Origin: Cristatella mucedo
Taxonomy: Eukaryota > Bryozoa > Phylactolaemata > Cristatellidae
Assembly: GCA_009760855.2 (NCBI GenBank)
Contig: WPIO01000033.1
Location: 1,650,501-1,714,500 of the forward strand
Length of the DNA: 64,000 nucleotides
Reading direction: 5' to 3'
Shown: piece after piece, positions 10,590 through 22,474 of the stretch
Numbering within the stretch: the stretch's first letter is position 1
Layout: each line of letters opens with the position of its first letter
Made by a program: the position numbers and the translations under genes
The notes under the pieces: model-generated
What the model saw: only the letters and a program-made list of their open reading frames with translations
Told to the model about the DNA's origin: nothing
Database searches by the model: none

Positions 10590-11640
10590 TCATGCTAATT
10601 ATTCACTAAGGCACGGGATACTATTGCAATCCCCATCAATCGACCACAAATCCACCAAAAATCAGCTATGTCAAGCTACAAATAGGATGACATATCTTAC
10701 TACGATGCTGTTCTAGTGTGCCAACGCAATTTCGCATACTGAGTAGGTGTTTCTCATGCAACTGGCTGCAATCCACTGCAAACTACTAAGACCAAAAGCA
10801 AAATTCACCTCAGTCTACCGCCACTTCCTGCAGTTCACCTCAAGTGAAAAGATCCTAGTGGAGCAGCACCATTCTGATTGCATGTTACAGTATACTGCGT
10901 ATAAAAAGTAACCAATACATTTCTAGATAATAGGCAGAGGAATTCTCTGTAAAGGGCCTCCAAGGCTATTCACTTTATTCCACGACAAGTTCCTAGAAAT
11001 AGGTTTTACCAAGGTCTAATTTTCATTGCATGCTAAAGCAACGTTTTTGACTGAGTACCTGTCTAGCTTCAAGCCATTCCACCCGAGCGATCTCTGGAAA
11101 TGCACCACAGTTGCCTAAAATAACCCGTGCCAATACTGCAATACACTCTACTTCACCGCAAATCCACATGAAATCAGTCATATGCAGCTTCAGATTGGAT
11201 ATTAATCTTCCCTCCATTAACAGTGTGCTGGCCCAATCACTCGTTAATGGGTTCTGGCGTTCTCAAAAAGGGCATTACAATCAATTGCAATAGCTCGTAC
11301 CACTAAAGCAATATATTTCTATGCGCAAAAAATATTCAGGTATCTGACGCTATGTTGCTCCCATATTGAATACATAATACAGTGCACTATGTTTAAGGTG
11401 CATAAAAATAATTTCAACCAATTTTGCACACGCAATCTTTGGCAATGCACAGCAGTAGATTAAAATGGACCAGATCGATGCTGCAATCCTCAGAAATCCA
11501 TTGGAATCGACCACAAATCCATTAGAAATCGACTCGGCGAAGGTGTTATCTGGATTTCTTAATACAGTGCACTTAAAGGGCATCAACATATACGCATGCC
11601 TTTGTACAATGGTAATCTTAGGCAATACACCAAGACCCGT
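10590..11640. repeat. Degenerate direct-repeat array
   Basis: Related segments recur. TCGACCACAAATCCA occurs near 10638 and 11508, with the variant CACCGCAAATCCACATGAAATC near 11155. AATACAGTGCACT occurs near 11378 and 11561, each followed about 75-80 bp later by a GGCAATRCAC motif. Spacing is irregular, so this is either an old tandem array or overlapping copies of one repeat. Confidence 0.35.
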
Positions 11641-11649
11641 TGCAATGTT

Positions 11650-11905
11650 TCTAATTTTGTAATTCCACAAAGCCGCAAAGACCATGTTTGGTGCTACGGA
11701 AGAGAGTTTTTTATAGCACGCTCAAAGCCTAAGCAGCTTTCGGTATGCATTTGCTAGCCAACAGGCTTAATTTCAAGCAGGAAAAAGAAAGTTAAAACCG
11801 CGGCTGAGTCCGAAGAGCTGTGGGAGTAGCGAGTAGCATGGAAGTTGCAGTTTAGGACGGCTGGAAAGAATTTACCACAGTCTGCAGCAAGAGAATAGTT
11901 GTCAC
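11650..11905 (-). mobile_element. LINE-B 3' end, reverse orientation
   Basis: AATTCCACAAAGCCGCAAAG marks the 3' end, followed upward by CCTAAGCAGCTTTCGGTATG and CAGTCTGCAGCAAGAG. All align with the copy at 18.4-18.7 kb. The reading frame is destroyed. Confidence 0.7.
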
Positions 11906-13284
11906 CGTTGCATTATGAAGCTGATTTGCACTCTCCCAATGTAATAGGGATAATACAGATAGTGATAGCTCTTTAAGAGAAATAAATATCTTTTGGGTCC
12001 TTTACCCAAGGTTAAAGAGTAAAGCATCTGTACTGATTAGTGATAAACTGCATAATTCAATCACTCACTTAAATGCATAAGAGTAAAAGACATTTCTCAG
12101 GCTGTAAGAACCCTTTATTGAGCTATAAACGGCTTATTTTTTAAATGTCTTCAGGTTTCTGGGGTGGCGTAATATCAGTCGATAACAAGATCCATCCATT
12201 TGAAGAATAAGTGAGAATGGCATGGCCTTCAAAGAGTTTGCTAGAGACATAGCTAAACGACAAGAGGCGGCTGAATGGGTGCTACGATGACAAACCTAAG
12301 GAGTAAGTATTCCTGATAGACAAGCGCGAGCACGAGAACTAAGAGGCATTGCAGTGAGTGATTTGACCTTGATGTCACTGTGCTACTTGTGGTGAGCTAG
12401 TCTGGGTCAGCGAGAAGTGGTGTAACGTTGTAGTTGCGGCTACCTTTGTCTTAACCCTGTTAGGCGCAAAAGTAGACAGGGTAAGGTTTCAATCGTCTAA
12501 AAAGGTGCACGGTCAGTAGAAGAATAAGTGGGGTCTAAAACATGACGCTAAGTAGGGAGGAGTGTGCGATGCTGCATGGAAAGCTGCAAGCCGATGTGGC
12601 AATTGGCTCGGCAGTTATGATGAATGCAATTAATAAATAATTCGTACAATAATATAATCCAAAAGATTGCGAAAATGAATGAGAATGTTATACCTTGAGC
12701 CATTACCTATTTTAAGAGTTCACGATTTATTTTACCAAATTCCCGCAACATTACTCGCACAAGTTACTTGTATTATTGCTGCAACAAAATGAGAAAACTG
12801 TACTGGGTGTTGACTCGGAACCCAGGTACGATACTAGTTGCTAAGGAACCTTCTGCGGAAAATGTACACGGTAAAATTGTTCGGAAAGAAACCCAGAAAG
12901 CTAAAATGGTGATTCACATCAAGCGACCGATGACGCTTGCCGACCCCTAAACTCAACTCACAGAGTGCACAGCTCCAAACAGTTATTGCAGCGATACAGC
13001 CGACGCCTGTATTATTGGTGGCCAAAATAGAGGCTGGTTTTTGGAGAGACGCCTGACGGTCTAGAGAGAAAGCTGGGTCGGAGGGCTGCTTAGGTGCCGC
13101 TTTCGGTTCGCGGTGAAGACAAAATCGGCGTGAAAGATAAAAGCTGTAGTCACTCTTGCACCTCTTTGTTGAGAACACCTCTTTCCACCCGCAAGATTCT
13201 CATTAGCCCCTGCCCTGGTGATTATCCTACATGCGGAACTGCTTGGAGAAAGTTTGAAGAAAGGCCGGAAATTGTTTGCCTCCC
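11906..13284. other. No recognisable feature
   Basis: No gene, RNA or identified repeat. Short open frames at 12.8-13.4 kb occur on both strands and carry no known motif. Confidence 0.45.
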
Positions 13285-13450
13285 CATCTGTAACTCCACA
13301 AATCAACAAAGAATAAGGGAATGTTGCTCAGGACAGTTTTCTATGACGCATCCAACACAGTAAAGGGAAAGTGATAAGCATAACGAAGTCAGCTGGGCAG
13401 TCGAGGGAGTGTGTTGTATTAAAGTAGCAGCTCAGTATGACTATACATGA
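13285..13450 (-). mobile_element. LINE-B 3' fragment, reverse orientation
   Basis: ATCTGTAACTCCACAAATCA followed by AAGGGAAAGTGATAAGC and the AGTAGCAGCTCAGTAT segment match the LINE-B 3' region. It is strongly decayed. Confidence 0.55.
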
Positions 13451-14423
13451 TTTAGTTTTTCACATAAAGCCGATTCTGTTCCTCACAGCCTATCGTTCAT
13501 GACATATAAGTCTTTTTTGTATACTTTAAATGCTAAGTGGTGATATACACCGTGCATGTTACTCGATAGGGCCCTTCTAACCGGTGAGGTTGGGTGTCTT
13601 TTTCTTTTCCTTCATGTTGTCTGAGCATCGTACAAGCCTCTCATATAACTCTTAACTATAGATATTGTCGAAGTGAGTTGTCCAGACCTAATTAGAGATT
13701 TATTTCTCTTAATCTGCTTCACGAATGTCCTATTCAAGTTTCAGGATACTTTTTTGTCCAGCGATTTACAGATTTAGACATTCAAAGTCTTTTGGTCTTC
13801 AAATGTTAGACGGCAATACTGCAGTTAAGTGGGCCTTATGGTCCACTTCTGCGTTTCGTGGTGGCCTGTGGCTACTTAAAAAAAAGTGCATCTTGCCTAG
13901 CTTTTCCGCCTGATAAAACTTTCTCCACGATCGTTTTGAACCACACTTCCAAAAAAAATCCATCGAGTGCTTCAAAGTGCACCATTGTAATGCCTTGCGA
14001 TCAAGAGCTATGAGCTTAACAGTTGAGCCTCCATTGAGAACTTTGAGCTCTGCCACTGAATTAGGATGCTTATAAAATAGCTGTGATAAGCTAAGGCTTA
14101 GGAGCAGATTATGTATGACTGTGTATGCCATATATACATATATTAAAATGTTAGAATAAATGATGATACCAATAGTGATTATTGTGACTCGTGACCTGGC
14201 TACTATATAAGGCTCGTGTCTGACAACGGACGCTAGTGCTAGAAGCACCGGTCTGTGGGTCGGGTGCCAAGTTTAGTCCTAAGGTTGAGCTGCTATGAGC
14301 CTGTTAGCGAGTCAGCGGGAAGTCACCCGTGTGTATCAGCTTTAGAATGCAGGCTATTGTTGTGTTTTTACTAATAAAAGTCAGCACTGCTTCGGCTGTA
14401 AATCGACCTTAGGAATGCAGACT
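13451..14423. other. No recognised gene
   Basis: A 149-codon open frame lies on the - strand (14248 down to 13799). Its N-terminal third is hydrophobic (Ile/Tyr-rich) and its C-terminal part is basic. I recognise no family, and no splice or promoter context supports it. Confidence 0.3.
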
Positions 14424-15830
14424 TAGTAGAGTCTCTCTGCTTGTTTTGGTCAATCTTTCAGCGGCTATTGACGCTATCGATCACCAAGTCCTTATTGAGT
14501 GCCTCTCATTTCACCTAGGCATTACTGGCACTGCACTGCAATAGTTAAAGTCTTATCTCAGTGGGGGACGCTAAAGCATTGAGGTGATTGGAAAATGATA
14601 ATCCGAAGAACCACTGAAGTATGGGGTACCTCAGGGCTCTGTGCTTGGTCGGGTTCTTTTTACGTTTTATACTCTCCCTTTTGCCAATGTGATTGCCGGG
14701 CATTACCCAGGCTTTCACTTCTATGCAGATGACACTTAGTGTATCTTTGCTTTGATCCCTACAAGCCATCCAGCACTTCGAATTCACTCAACTCCCTTGC
14801 TGCATGTACTAATGACATCCGCACATGGATGGCTGCAAACTTTCTTAAATTGAAGGATGATAAAAACAAACTTACTAGTTATGGGCAAACCAAGTGCAAT
14901 CCAGAATTTAAAAGGCTAACGCTCAAAATCGACTCTGCCAGCATATTTCCTGTTGAATCTTCGCGAAATATAGGTGCTGTTTTCTTTCCAAAGTGACCTT
15001 TCATTAAACGACCACATCAGCTCCACAATCAAGTCTGCCTTCTTTCAGCTTGATAACACTGCTAAAATTTGGGCTTGTTTAGACAGGGATATTGCATCTA
15101 AATTGGTCCACGCATTTGTGACATCATTCCGTCTTGACTTCTGTAACTCATTGCTTGCTGGTCTATCGACCTGTGCACGCAGGCGCTTACAGCTGGTGCA
15201 AAACTCTGCAGCTAGGTTGTCGAGCGTGAGCGTCGCAGTTGCCACATTTCACCACTTCTCGGTGACCCGAACTGACTCCCAGTCAAGCAGCGCATCGAGT
15301 TCAAGGTTTTGTCACTAACTTTTAGTTCCCTTCATTCTTTGGTTCCAGCCTTCTGATCTGATATATTAAGCCACCAGACCAAGAATCGTCACACCCGCTT
15401 TTTTTAATCTAATCGTTTACCTATACCAAGTACAAACCTTATGTCATTTGGAGATATTGAGACAGTGCCTTTAGCTCGTACACTCCCAACGCCGGGAAGT
15501 CACCTCCGACTTGAGTCACGACATCACCTGACTTGACCACATTTAAAAAGAAACTGAAACGCTTATATTTATCCCAGCGTTTAGTGGGTCTATGTGATTC
15601 GTCCTTTATGTGCATATGCGTACTGACACCGGGCATGCTACCACTAACCATACCTGCATGCTGACCCTGTTCATGTCACCCCTAACCATGCTAGTATTGT
15701 ATATTATTGAGCTTGCTACCACTAACCTTTCGATCGTTCTTCATATGCAGCAAATGTGAAATTCCTAGAAAAAGATCGAGCTCTCCGAGGGCGTTATATA
15801 AAATGTTTTATTATTATTAAAATTTCGACT
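14424..15830 (+). mobile_element. LINE-A reverse transcriptase pseudogene to 3' tail
   Basis: The longest single LINE-A copy. A decayed RT reads DAIDHQVLIECL, then GVPQGSVLG, then FYADDT (catalytic YADD motif at about 14726-14740), then LKYKDDK-like thumb residues. It continues with SDLSLNDHISSTIKSAFFQL, FVTSFRLDFCNSLLAGL, the VQNSAARL segment, the WNSLP region and the 3' stem-loop and TTATTATTA tail near 15770-15830. Many stops and frameshifts break it, so it cannot encode an active enzyme. The RT clade is CR1/L2-like by its C-terminal LVQNSAAR...HWLPV arrangement. Confidence 0.85.
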
Positions 15831-15839
15831 CAGGGGGCT

Positions 15840-16150
15840 TCTGATCTCAATTCCCAAGGCGTTTGATAATCGATAAATGGAAGTTTGGGACTCAAAGGAG
15901 GTGATGCCGGTACAGCTGCCGGACAAACAGGAGATGGGTAAGGTGGTTTTGGTAATGGTAGCCCCATAAAATCGTCCACTGGAATGCTAGGTGCGGACAG
16001 AGAGTTTGATAAACCTTTTCAGGAGGCGGGTCCTGGGAGACCTGAGAACCAGGTACTTCCACAACCGCCGAGTAACGGTCGGAAGGATATAACCATTTTC
16101 CGATGGCGGGTCTGGTAGCGAATGAGTTCGATTTCCTGGCACCTGTATCG
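15840..16150 (-). other. Possible decayed proline-rich exon
   Basis: On the - strand one frame reads NSFATRPAIGKWLYPSDRYS and a second, after one frameshift, reads VDDFMGLPLPKPPYPSPVCP followed by a further Pro-rich run. The composition looks protein-like rather than random, with several PPxP-like clusters, but no family is recognised and clear splice borders are missing. Confidence 0.2.
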
Positions 16151-16829
16151 GGTATGTGGTTTGACTTAGTTATACCTACTTAAAAATTACAATAATAAAG
16201 CATTTGTATAGCAACCTCCTAGAACTTATCTTTATATATATATTTTATATCTTTTTCTAGTTTGGCTTCATATCTACGTAGTAAATATTTTTCTATCGTA
16301 CGGTTTCTGTTTTAGCGACTGAAACCTCAAAATAAAGATCAATTTTACAGATCCGACGCATATTCATTCAATAATGAGCACGGCAGTATAGCAACATGCG
16401 AAGGAGTTGAACAAGTCCACACCAAGTAAGACAGGAGCTATGTCTCAAATCTGAGAAACTCTGTTTACCGGCTTATTGGCTAATTGGGAAAATTTAGGAG
16501 TATATCATACTCACCGATTTATGCACACATAGCAATTGCTAAAAATATAAGAGGATCTTGGAAGATAATTTAGTTTGTCAAGCACTAAATTATGGTCCCG
16601 TGTAAATGGCCCAGCAGCTTAAGACTGTTTTTTAATGCCCAATGGGGGCAGCTTGAGGAATTCAGCACAAAAACTGCGTTTTACCGACTCGAGGGTGATT
16701 TAGAAAATACCCGGTGTAGCCTTGACAGCTGTTCGTTAGCATAAATTGCTATACAATATTGCTTGCATAAACTAAGAGAAGAAAACAATGTGACGAATGA
16801 TAAAATGGTTACATAACATCGTCTGCATC
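16151..16829. other. No recognised gene; trace of a LINE-A tail
   Basis: ACAATAATAAAGCATTTGTATAGC near 16190-16212 resembles the outermost part of a reversed LINE-A tail. The rest is unassigned. Confidence 0.35.
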
Positions 16830-17550
16830 CAAAGCCTCAAGTGACTTGCGAAACCTCAAGACCCTTTACATCGATGCTTTTAGCGTGAGAACACCTTCGA
16901 ACTTGCTGCTCAATTTCCCTTCCGATCTGTCGTCATTGGTAGACTGCTACAGCAGGACACGACCTGATATGTTGGACGATTTTGCACTTCTTACTAAGCG
17001 CACTGTGAGCCCTTGCCCACACCACCTATGGCACAGACATTACACTTTATCTAGTTATTGCAAGCATGAAAAGCGTAAAAAGGATCAGGACTGACTATCA
17101 ATTGACAATCATAAGAGAACTACTGTAGATTGTACCAATCGATCCTAGCAAAGGCCAAGTCAAGCTTCCAGAAAAAACATGGTTGAATCACATATGCACA
17201 ATCCAGAAATGCTAATATCTACGATCAACCATCTCCTAAACCGTTCTCAGGTTATCTCCCAACCTAGTGATCCTTGTCATGACCTAGCTGATCGCTACGC
17301 TAGCTTCTTGTAAACAAGATAGACAAGATTAGTAAGTTCATCCCAATGGTGGCCACGCCCTCACTAGAATCCTCTCAATTCCGTCCTCGGGGTCTCCATT
17401 TAAGGAGGTTATGAGTGTTCTTATCCTGAAGCTCGCATCCCAATCAATGATGATAGTTAGACTTCTAGAACATTTGCAATATAACTTCTAATATCTTTAG
17501 GGATGTGAAGACGTTAGAGCTCTCACATATTGATTTAGCTGGGGCATAAT
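16830..17550 (+). mobile_element. LINE ORF2 linker fragment (between endonuclease and RT)
   Basis: The + strand carries KRTVSPCPHHLWH, then KHEKRKKDQD, LSIDNHK and an ISTINHLLNRSQVI segment. After frameshifts come DLADRYASFL and NKIDKISKFIP. This order (basic linker, LLHR-like, DLADRFxxFF-like, KIxKI) is typical of the region between the endonuclease and RT domains of CR1/L2 LINEs. The family (A or B) cannot be fixed because no other copy covers it. Stops and frameshifts are present. Confidence 0.65.
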
Positions 17551-17636
17551 GGAATACTGGATATGGTCAAGGATAGTCATTTTCGTGACGGAGTAATATT
17601 TTATTTCGTTCTAGCGGGTTGAGCGACCAGCATTAA

Positions 17637-17692
17637 GCTTCTACTGTTGCAATTTGGCTTCTACTGCTGCCATTGTGCTTCTACTGTCCAAA
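17637..17692. repeat. Three-copy 20-nt minisatellite
   Basis: GCTTCTACTG recurs at 17637, 17657 and 17677 with exact 20-nt spacing. The remaining ten bases vary between copies. Confidence 0.7.
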
Positions 17693-18052
17693 ACGGCTGC
17701 CGGTAAGGTGTGATTGCACTATTAGCATGATCGCGCATTGGTTTTGTCTCATAATAATTGCTTAACTATTGCAAGCTTTTTTCTGTCTCCCTGGAGCCCC
17801 TGCTGGAAGCAGTGTTGCTTGTTGTTTTTCAGGCCTCACGAGGAACAGCCTAATGAGAAGCGTGAGATGACCGTCATCTTAAGCCTCGTGGCGATATGAA
17901 AGTAATCTAGTTGAGTTGACAGGTTATTATTGATCTAGTTAACGATACGATGCAGTAACAAGTCCACGAGGTTCGATTTTTGTCATAATTGAATGACTTC
18001 ATCCTCCCCGAGACTCAACATTTTCAATTTAGACTTGGGAGTTTCATATTTT

Positions 18053-18203
18053 GATTGGTCTTCTAATAAGCAATACTCTGTAGCAAAGCCACAAGTTTCC
18101 TATGAGAGACAGCTCCGTCACAGGAGAAAGATAATCGTGGTTGCATCTGGGTGACGTAGCTGCTCCTCTTGCCGGTACTGCCTCAAGTTGCAATAAAACA
18201 TTA
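18053..18203 (+). repeat. Interspersed repeat C, copy 1
   Basis: About 150 bp, from ATTGGTCTTCTAATAAGCAA through CTCTGTAGCAAAGCCACAAG and CACAGGAGAAAG to CTCAAGTTGCAA. It matches 20533-20690 over its whole length. No coding potential and no clear class. Confidence 0.65.
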
Positions 18204-18394
18204 AAAGTACCTCGCCGTAGCATATGTGCCGCCTTAACAGATACGCACTATTTGAATATTCATGAGTAAGTATCAACACCATGAATTGAGCTGAAGCACT
18301 TCAAACTATATCTGGTGGTAGACAAAATGTGATGAGGTCGTTGATAGTTTTGATGAAATGAGTTTGAAAGAACGTGTGCTCCGAGGATGTATCT

Positions 18395-19360
18395 CCGTCT
18401 GTAACTCCACAAAGTCATAAAGACCATGTGGGTTTTCCAAAGGAGAGTTTGTATAGCGCACTCGCAGCCTAAGCAGCTTTCGGTACGCATTCGGTAGCCA
18501 ACAGACTTCATCTCACGAAACAAAGAGAAAGTGAGATGCATAGCAGAGTCAGCAGAGAAGTTGAGGTGGTGAGTAGCATTGAAGTAACAGCTCAGGACCG
18601 CTGATAACGATAAGCCATAGTCCACAGCAGGAGAATAGTTGTCGTTGCCTAAGAATTGTGGAAGCGAGTTCCACAGTCTAGGACCTGCAGAGCTAAAGCT
18701 TCTGTCGTCAATGGTTTTTAAGCGGAGGAATGGAACAGCTAATTTATTGCCCGCACAGGACCTGAGGGCGCGAACAGGCTGAAACTGATGCAGCAGCTCA
18801 GCTAGGTTTGAAGGAGCCAAGTCGTAGCGGGCCTTGTGGGTCAGCGTAATAACTTTGCCGTGTATCTGTTGCTCAACCGGCATCCATCCTGGCTCTTTTA
18901 GCAAAGGAGACACGTGGTCAAACCTCTGGAACTTGAAGACTAGCCTTGCAGCCATATTCATAGTCAGCTGCAGTGGCCTAATAGCTTTCTTTGGTAGCCT
19001 AGCCAAAAGGGAATTGCAATAATTAAGCCGAGACAGAACTAAGGAGTTAGTTAAATGTTTTACAAGCAACTGTGGGAGACTGCTCCTAATCTTGGATAGG
19101 GATCGGACGTGATGGCTAGCTGTAGAAGCAGTCTTCTAAATGAAGCTTTTAAAATTGAGGCAGGTGTCGAAAACGAATTTCGATGACGTAGTGATGATCG
19201 CACAATAGCATCACTTATTAGAAGAGTAAAGTCTTTTAATCCAGCCACATGCTTAGGGTGTCCTATGAGCAGCAGTTCGGTTTTATCATCCTTTAACTTC
19301 AGGAAGGCATTTATGCCAACGGTTTTGAGATACCGTCTGCTATTCAAGGCTATCGTGACC
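18395..19360 (-). mobile_element. LINE-B reverse transcriptase C-terminal part and 3' end
   Basis: This - strand copy has the longest intact LINE-B coding stretch. A 269-codon frame (19069 down to 18260) contains VLSRLNYCNSLLARLPKKAI, LTMNMAARLVF, HVSPLLKEPGWMPVEQQIHG and then YDLAPSNLAELLHQFQPVRA. Upstream, 19347-19060 holds the RT thumb entry FLKLKDDKTELLLIG. The order matches the C-terminal end of CR1/L2-type ORF2. It lacks the RT catalytic core. The 3' boundary is near 18400 (GTAACTCCACAAAGTC). Confidence 0.8.
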
Positions 19361-19465
19361 TGTTGCTAATGTGACAGATAACTGTTCTGTGCTAGTTATT
19401 ACTTTTTGACCGTGTTGCATACTCCACAGTTGCCAATGCTGATTATCGAAATACTTTGTCCTTTA

Positions 19466-21507
19466 GAAATATTGATCCAAAATTACTCGTTCTTGTAGAA
19501 GGGGATGTAATAGTCCCAGCCGCAATCTGGTACTGGCAAGACTGTGACCTCCTCAATTGCAATTCTGCAACAGATCGAAGTTGAAGAGAAGGAATTGCAA
19601 GCAATGGTGCTGACTCTGACATGCGAGCTGGTGCAGCAGATCCAGAAAGTATGAATAGCCATCGGTGATTCTCTTGGTGCCTCCTGCCATGCATGCATTG
19701 GTGAGACAAATGTCAAAGAAGACTTCATGAAGCTTACAAGTGGAGCGCCCGGTGTTGTCGGCAACCCAGGCCATGTCTTTGATATGATAGACAGACGAGC
19801 ACAAAGTGAGTTATTTCTTGTTTTTTCCCGACCCACTATAGTTAGCCACACGCTTTTTGGTATTTGTGTGCAACCACCAACCAACAAAAATGTATATTTT
19901 GGGACTTTTATCTGCCCAAATTTTGGGAAGTGCGTCTTGCAGCTAGTAAAGTCATTTGTTCATGGGTTCTATCATGTTATGACTTATCTTCAAGTTCTAG
20001 ATCATCGATATATCAAGCGGTTTGCGCAAGATTAAGCCGACGAGATGTTGTCTCGTAAGTTTAAGGATAAGATCTATGACGTATTCAACTCATGCCCCGA
20101 GACAGACAAATGATTCTATTATCGGCTAACATGCCAGCTGAAGTGCTTGATGTGACAAAGCAGTTGGTGTCTGTTCCATGCACATTCTTGTGAAGGAGGA
20201 AGAACTTACTTTGGAGGGCATTCACCAGTTTTACATTTTGGTTAAAAAAGAAGTAAGCAATTTATATATAGCTGAAAGTGTGTTGCTTGGAATTGTTATT
20301 AGGTAGTAACAAAAAGTCTGTCGATATTTAGGAATGAAAATTGAACACACTCTGCGAAATTTATGAAACCGTAAACATTTTTAAATTAAAGATAACCTAA
20401 GTAATTATCTTTTACATCACCAGAAGGAAAAGGATTCGCTTACTGAGAAAATGCAGTCTCATGACTTTATGATCTCAGCAATGATACGTAAATGTAGGTG
20501 AATCGGTGTCGATTCAATGCAAGCTTTAATCGTATTGGCCTAATAATAAGCAGTTCTCTGCAGCAAAGCCTCAAGCCTGTTAGGATAGATCGACCCCTCA
20601 CAGGAGAAAGGTAATTTTTGTGTGCATTTGGGTGAGGCAGAAGTTCGTTTTGTCGCTGTAGTCTCAAGTTGCAACCAAACATTCTTAAACCATATATACA
20701 TATATATATATAAATATTTTGCAATTTATTTTTCAGTCAATAGACAAATGTTATGCTTCCTAATAACCCTTAAAATGGGATGGAGATCTTGCTTTGCTGG
20801 ATGCCCATGCTCAGTTTATAAATATAATTCATTTTGTATTTACTCTTCCTTAGTACTTCGTTTTATGTAAAACCGTTACATGACGATGGTAGTGCATAGA
20901 TTGGTTATATTTTTTTGCTGGACAGTGATATGCATCACAATGAGCGAAATTTTATAATGCGAGAATTTCGTATCGGTTCTTCGAGAGTGCTGATAACGAC
21001 GAATTTGCTATGCAGAGGAATTGACGTGCAGCAAGTATTCTTGGCTATAAACTATGACTTGCTGACGAATTGGGAGAACTATATTTACAGGTGTGTTTGT
21101 CACGACTATGTAGTTTCTGACTGCGTTCACGAGACCTTATTTTAAGCACTTTATCTTTTTTACCGTATTGGGTACCTTGTAACAGTGAGAGTCGTCAATG
21201 AGGTTTTTGTTGTTGAATTCAATTGGGTGAGATATTTGCTTAATTTGCTGTTGTCTCAAAATGCCACAGCACAACCGTCCTATGCTCAAGATTTGAGTAT
21301 ACGGTCATAGCTACGTGTTATCTAAGTTATCTACTTAATATGATGTTAGCTCTTTTTAGGATTGGCCGTAGTGAACGTTTCGGTCGTCAAGGTGTTGCCG
21401 TAAATTTCGTGACTGAAGCCGACAATAGGATGACGAAGGATATTGAAAGCTTCTACAAAACAACAATTAAAGAGATGCTGATGAATGTAACCTTATTAAG
21501 GACTTGT
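19466..21507 (+). pseudogene. eIF4A-type DEAD-box helicase pseudogene, introns retained
   Basis: The segments follow the order of translation initiation factor eIF4A, an ATP-dependent RNA helicase. Exon-like block 1 (about 19466-19805) has GDVIVPA, a frameshift, the Walker A SGTGKT (19526-19543), QQIQKV followed by a TGA at 19652-19654, SCHACIGETNV and VFDMIDRRAQ, ending at a GTGAGT donor. Block 2 (about 20000-20252) has YIKRF, then D-stop-A-D where the DEAD box should be (20030-20041), MLSRKFKDKIYDVF, SANMPAEVLDVT and EEELTLEGIHQFYI, ending at GTAAGC. Block 3 (20424-20483) is SLTEKMQSHDF-like. Block 4 (20926-21090) is [29 protein letters not shown] and NYDL. Block 5 (from 21360) is [17 protein letters not shown]. 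At least two stops and three frameshifts, plus altered motifs, make it non-functional. Preserved splice sites show a DNA-level duplicate rather than a retrocopy. Confidence 0.88.
20533..20690 (+). repeat. Interspersed repeat C, copy 2
   Basis: Begins ATTGGCCTAATAATAAGCAG and continues with CTCTGCAGCAAAGCCTCAAG, TCACAGGAGAAAGG and AGTCTCAAGTTGCAACC, parallel to 18053-18203. It sits inside the helicase pseudogene between blocks 3 and 4, so it entered an intron of that gene copy. Confidence 0.65.
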
Positions 21508-22474
21508 GCACCAGTAAAATTGATCATGTTGATCCCAGAAGCTACAACTCCTTTGCATTGTCTTATCTAAGTTGCATGATGATTGCTCCAAAAGGTTACC
21601 CCAACGCATACTCTATTCTTTATGGGGTAATATCTCTATTTATACCAATAGACATAACAACATGAGACTTGTTTGGTATTTGCGACCAATTTAATTATAA
21701 ACATTGTTTACCTGTTAGCCGATGTGAGCTTGCACGATAAGACTCAGATTGATCATGCTTACCTGGAATGGAATTTGTTAGGACATTACTTAATGCCTAT
21801 TCGGCCCAATAAGTGCTTGATTTTAAGTGCTGCACAGCCTTGTAATAAAACCAGCACGTGAAAGTTCCAGCTTAGACACCGCACGTGGATTTAGTAAAGA
21901 AAGTTACAAAACACGATGGTCGTATGCGATGCAGTACGTACAATCACGCCCTATTTCCAATGGGTACCACCCTATGGAGGTAAATAAAAGGCTATTTCAT
22001 TTGTCGACTAATTTATAAGAAAATGTATATCCAGGCGTTTCTCATGAGCCGCCGGCCTCGTCCATACGACCTCGGTCATCCAATGCATTTACCTTGACGT
22101 AGATTATCAAAGGCAAGCCTTAATACTCGGACAAATGCCACTTACTCTTACATGAGCAGTTCATGCGGTTTAAGGTCATGACTTGACCTCATTCTGGGCA
22201 TACATTTAGAGATACCAGTACTAATGCTAGGCCTAAGAGCGAGCCGCCGGGGTGTATTTTAACCAGTGAAGTCATTGAAAGGCAGTTTCCATACATTGAA
22301 ATGGGGCTGTTACAATGACCACCAACAAAACATGCCCTTTCTTTTGTCAAAGGAAACCCCAAACTGAAACCCTCAGAAAATGCAAGACAATGCTAACGTC
22401 ACCCTCGTTTGAAACTTCCTCGTTAAATATATTTTAACGTGAGGCATACCTACATAATGATTTTGAATGCCTTA
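21508..22474. other. No recognisable feature
   Basis: No coding segment or repeat recognised downstream of the helicase pseudogene. Confidence 0.45.

Noticed and set aside
13799-14248. 149-codon - strand open frame with a hydrophobic N-terminal third
   Set aside because: No recognised family, low-complexity Ile/Tyr part, and no promoter or splice context. Length alone is not enough in 64 kb.
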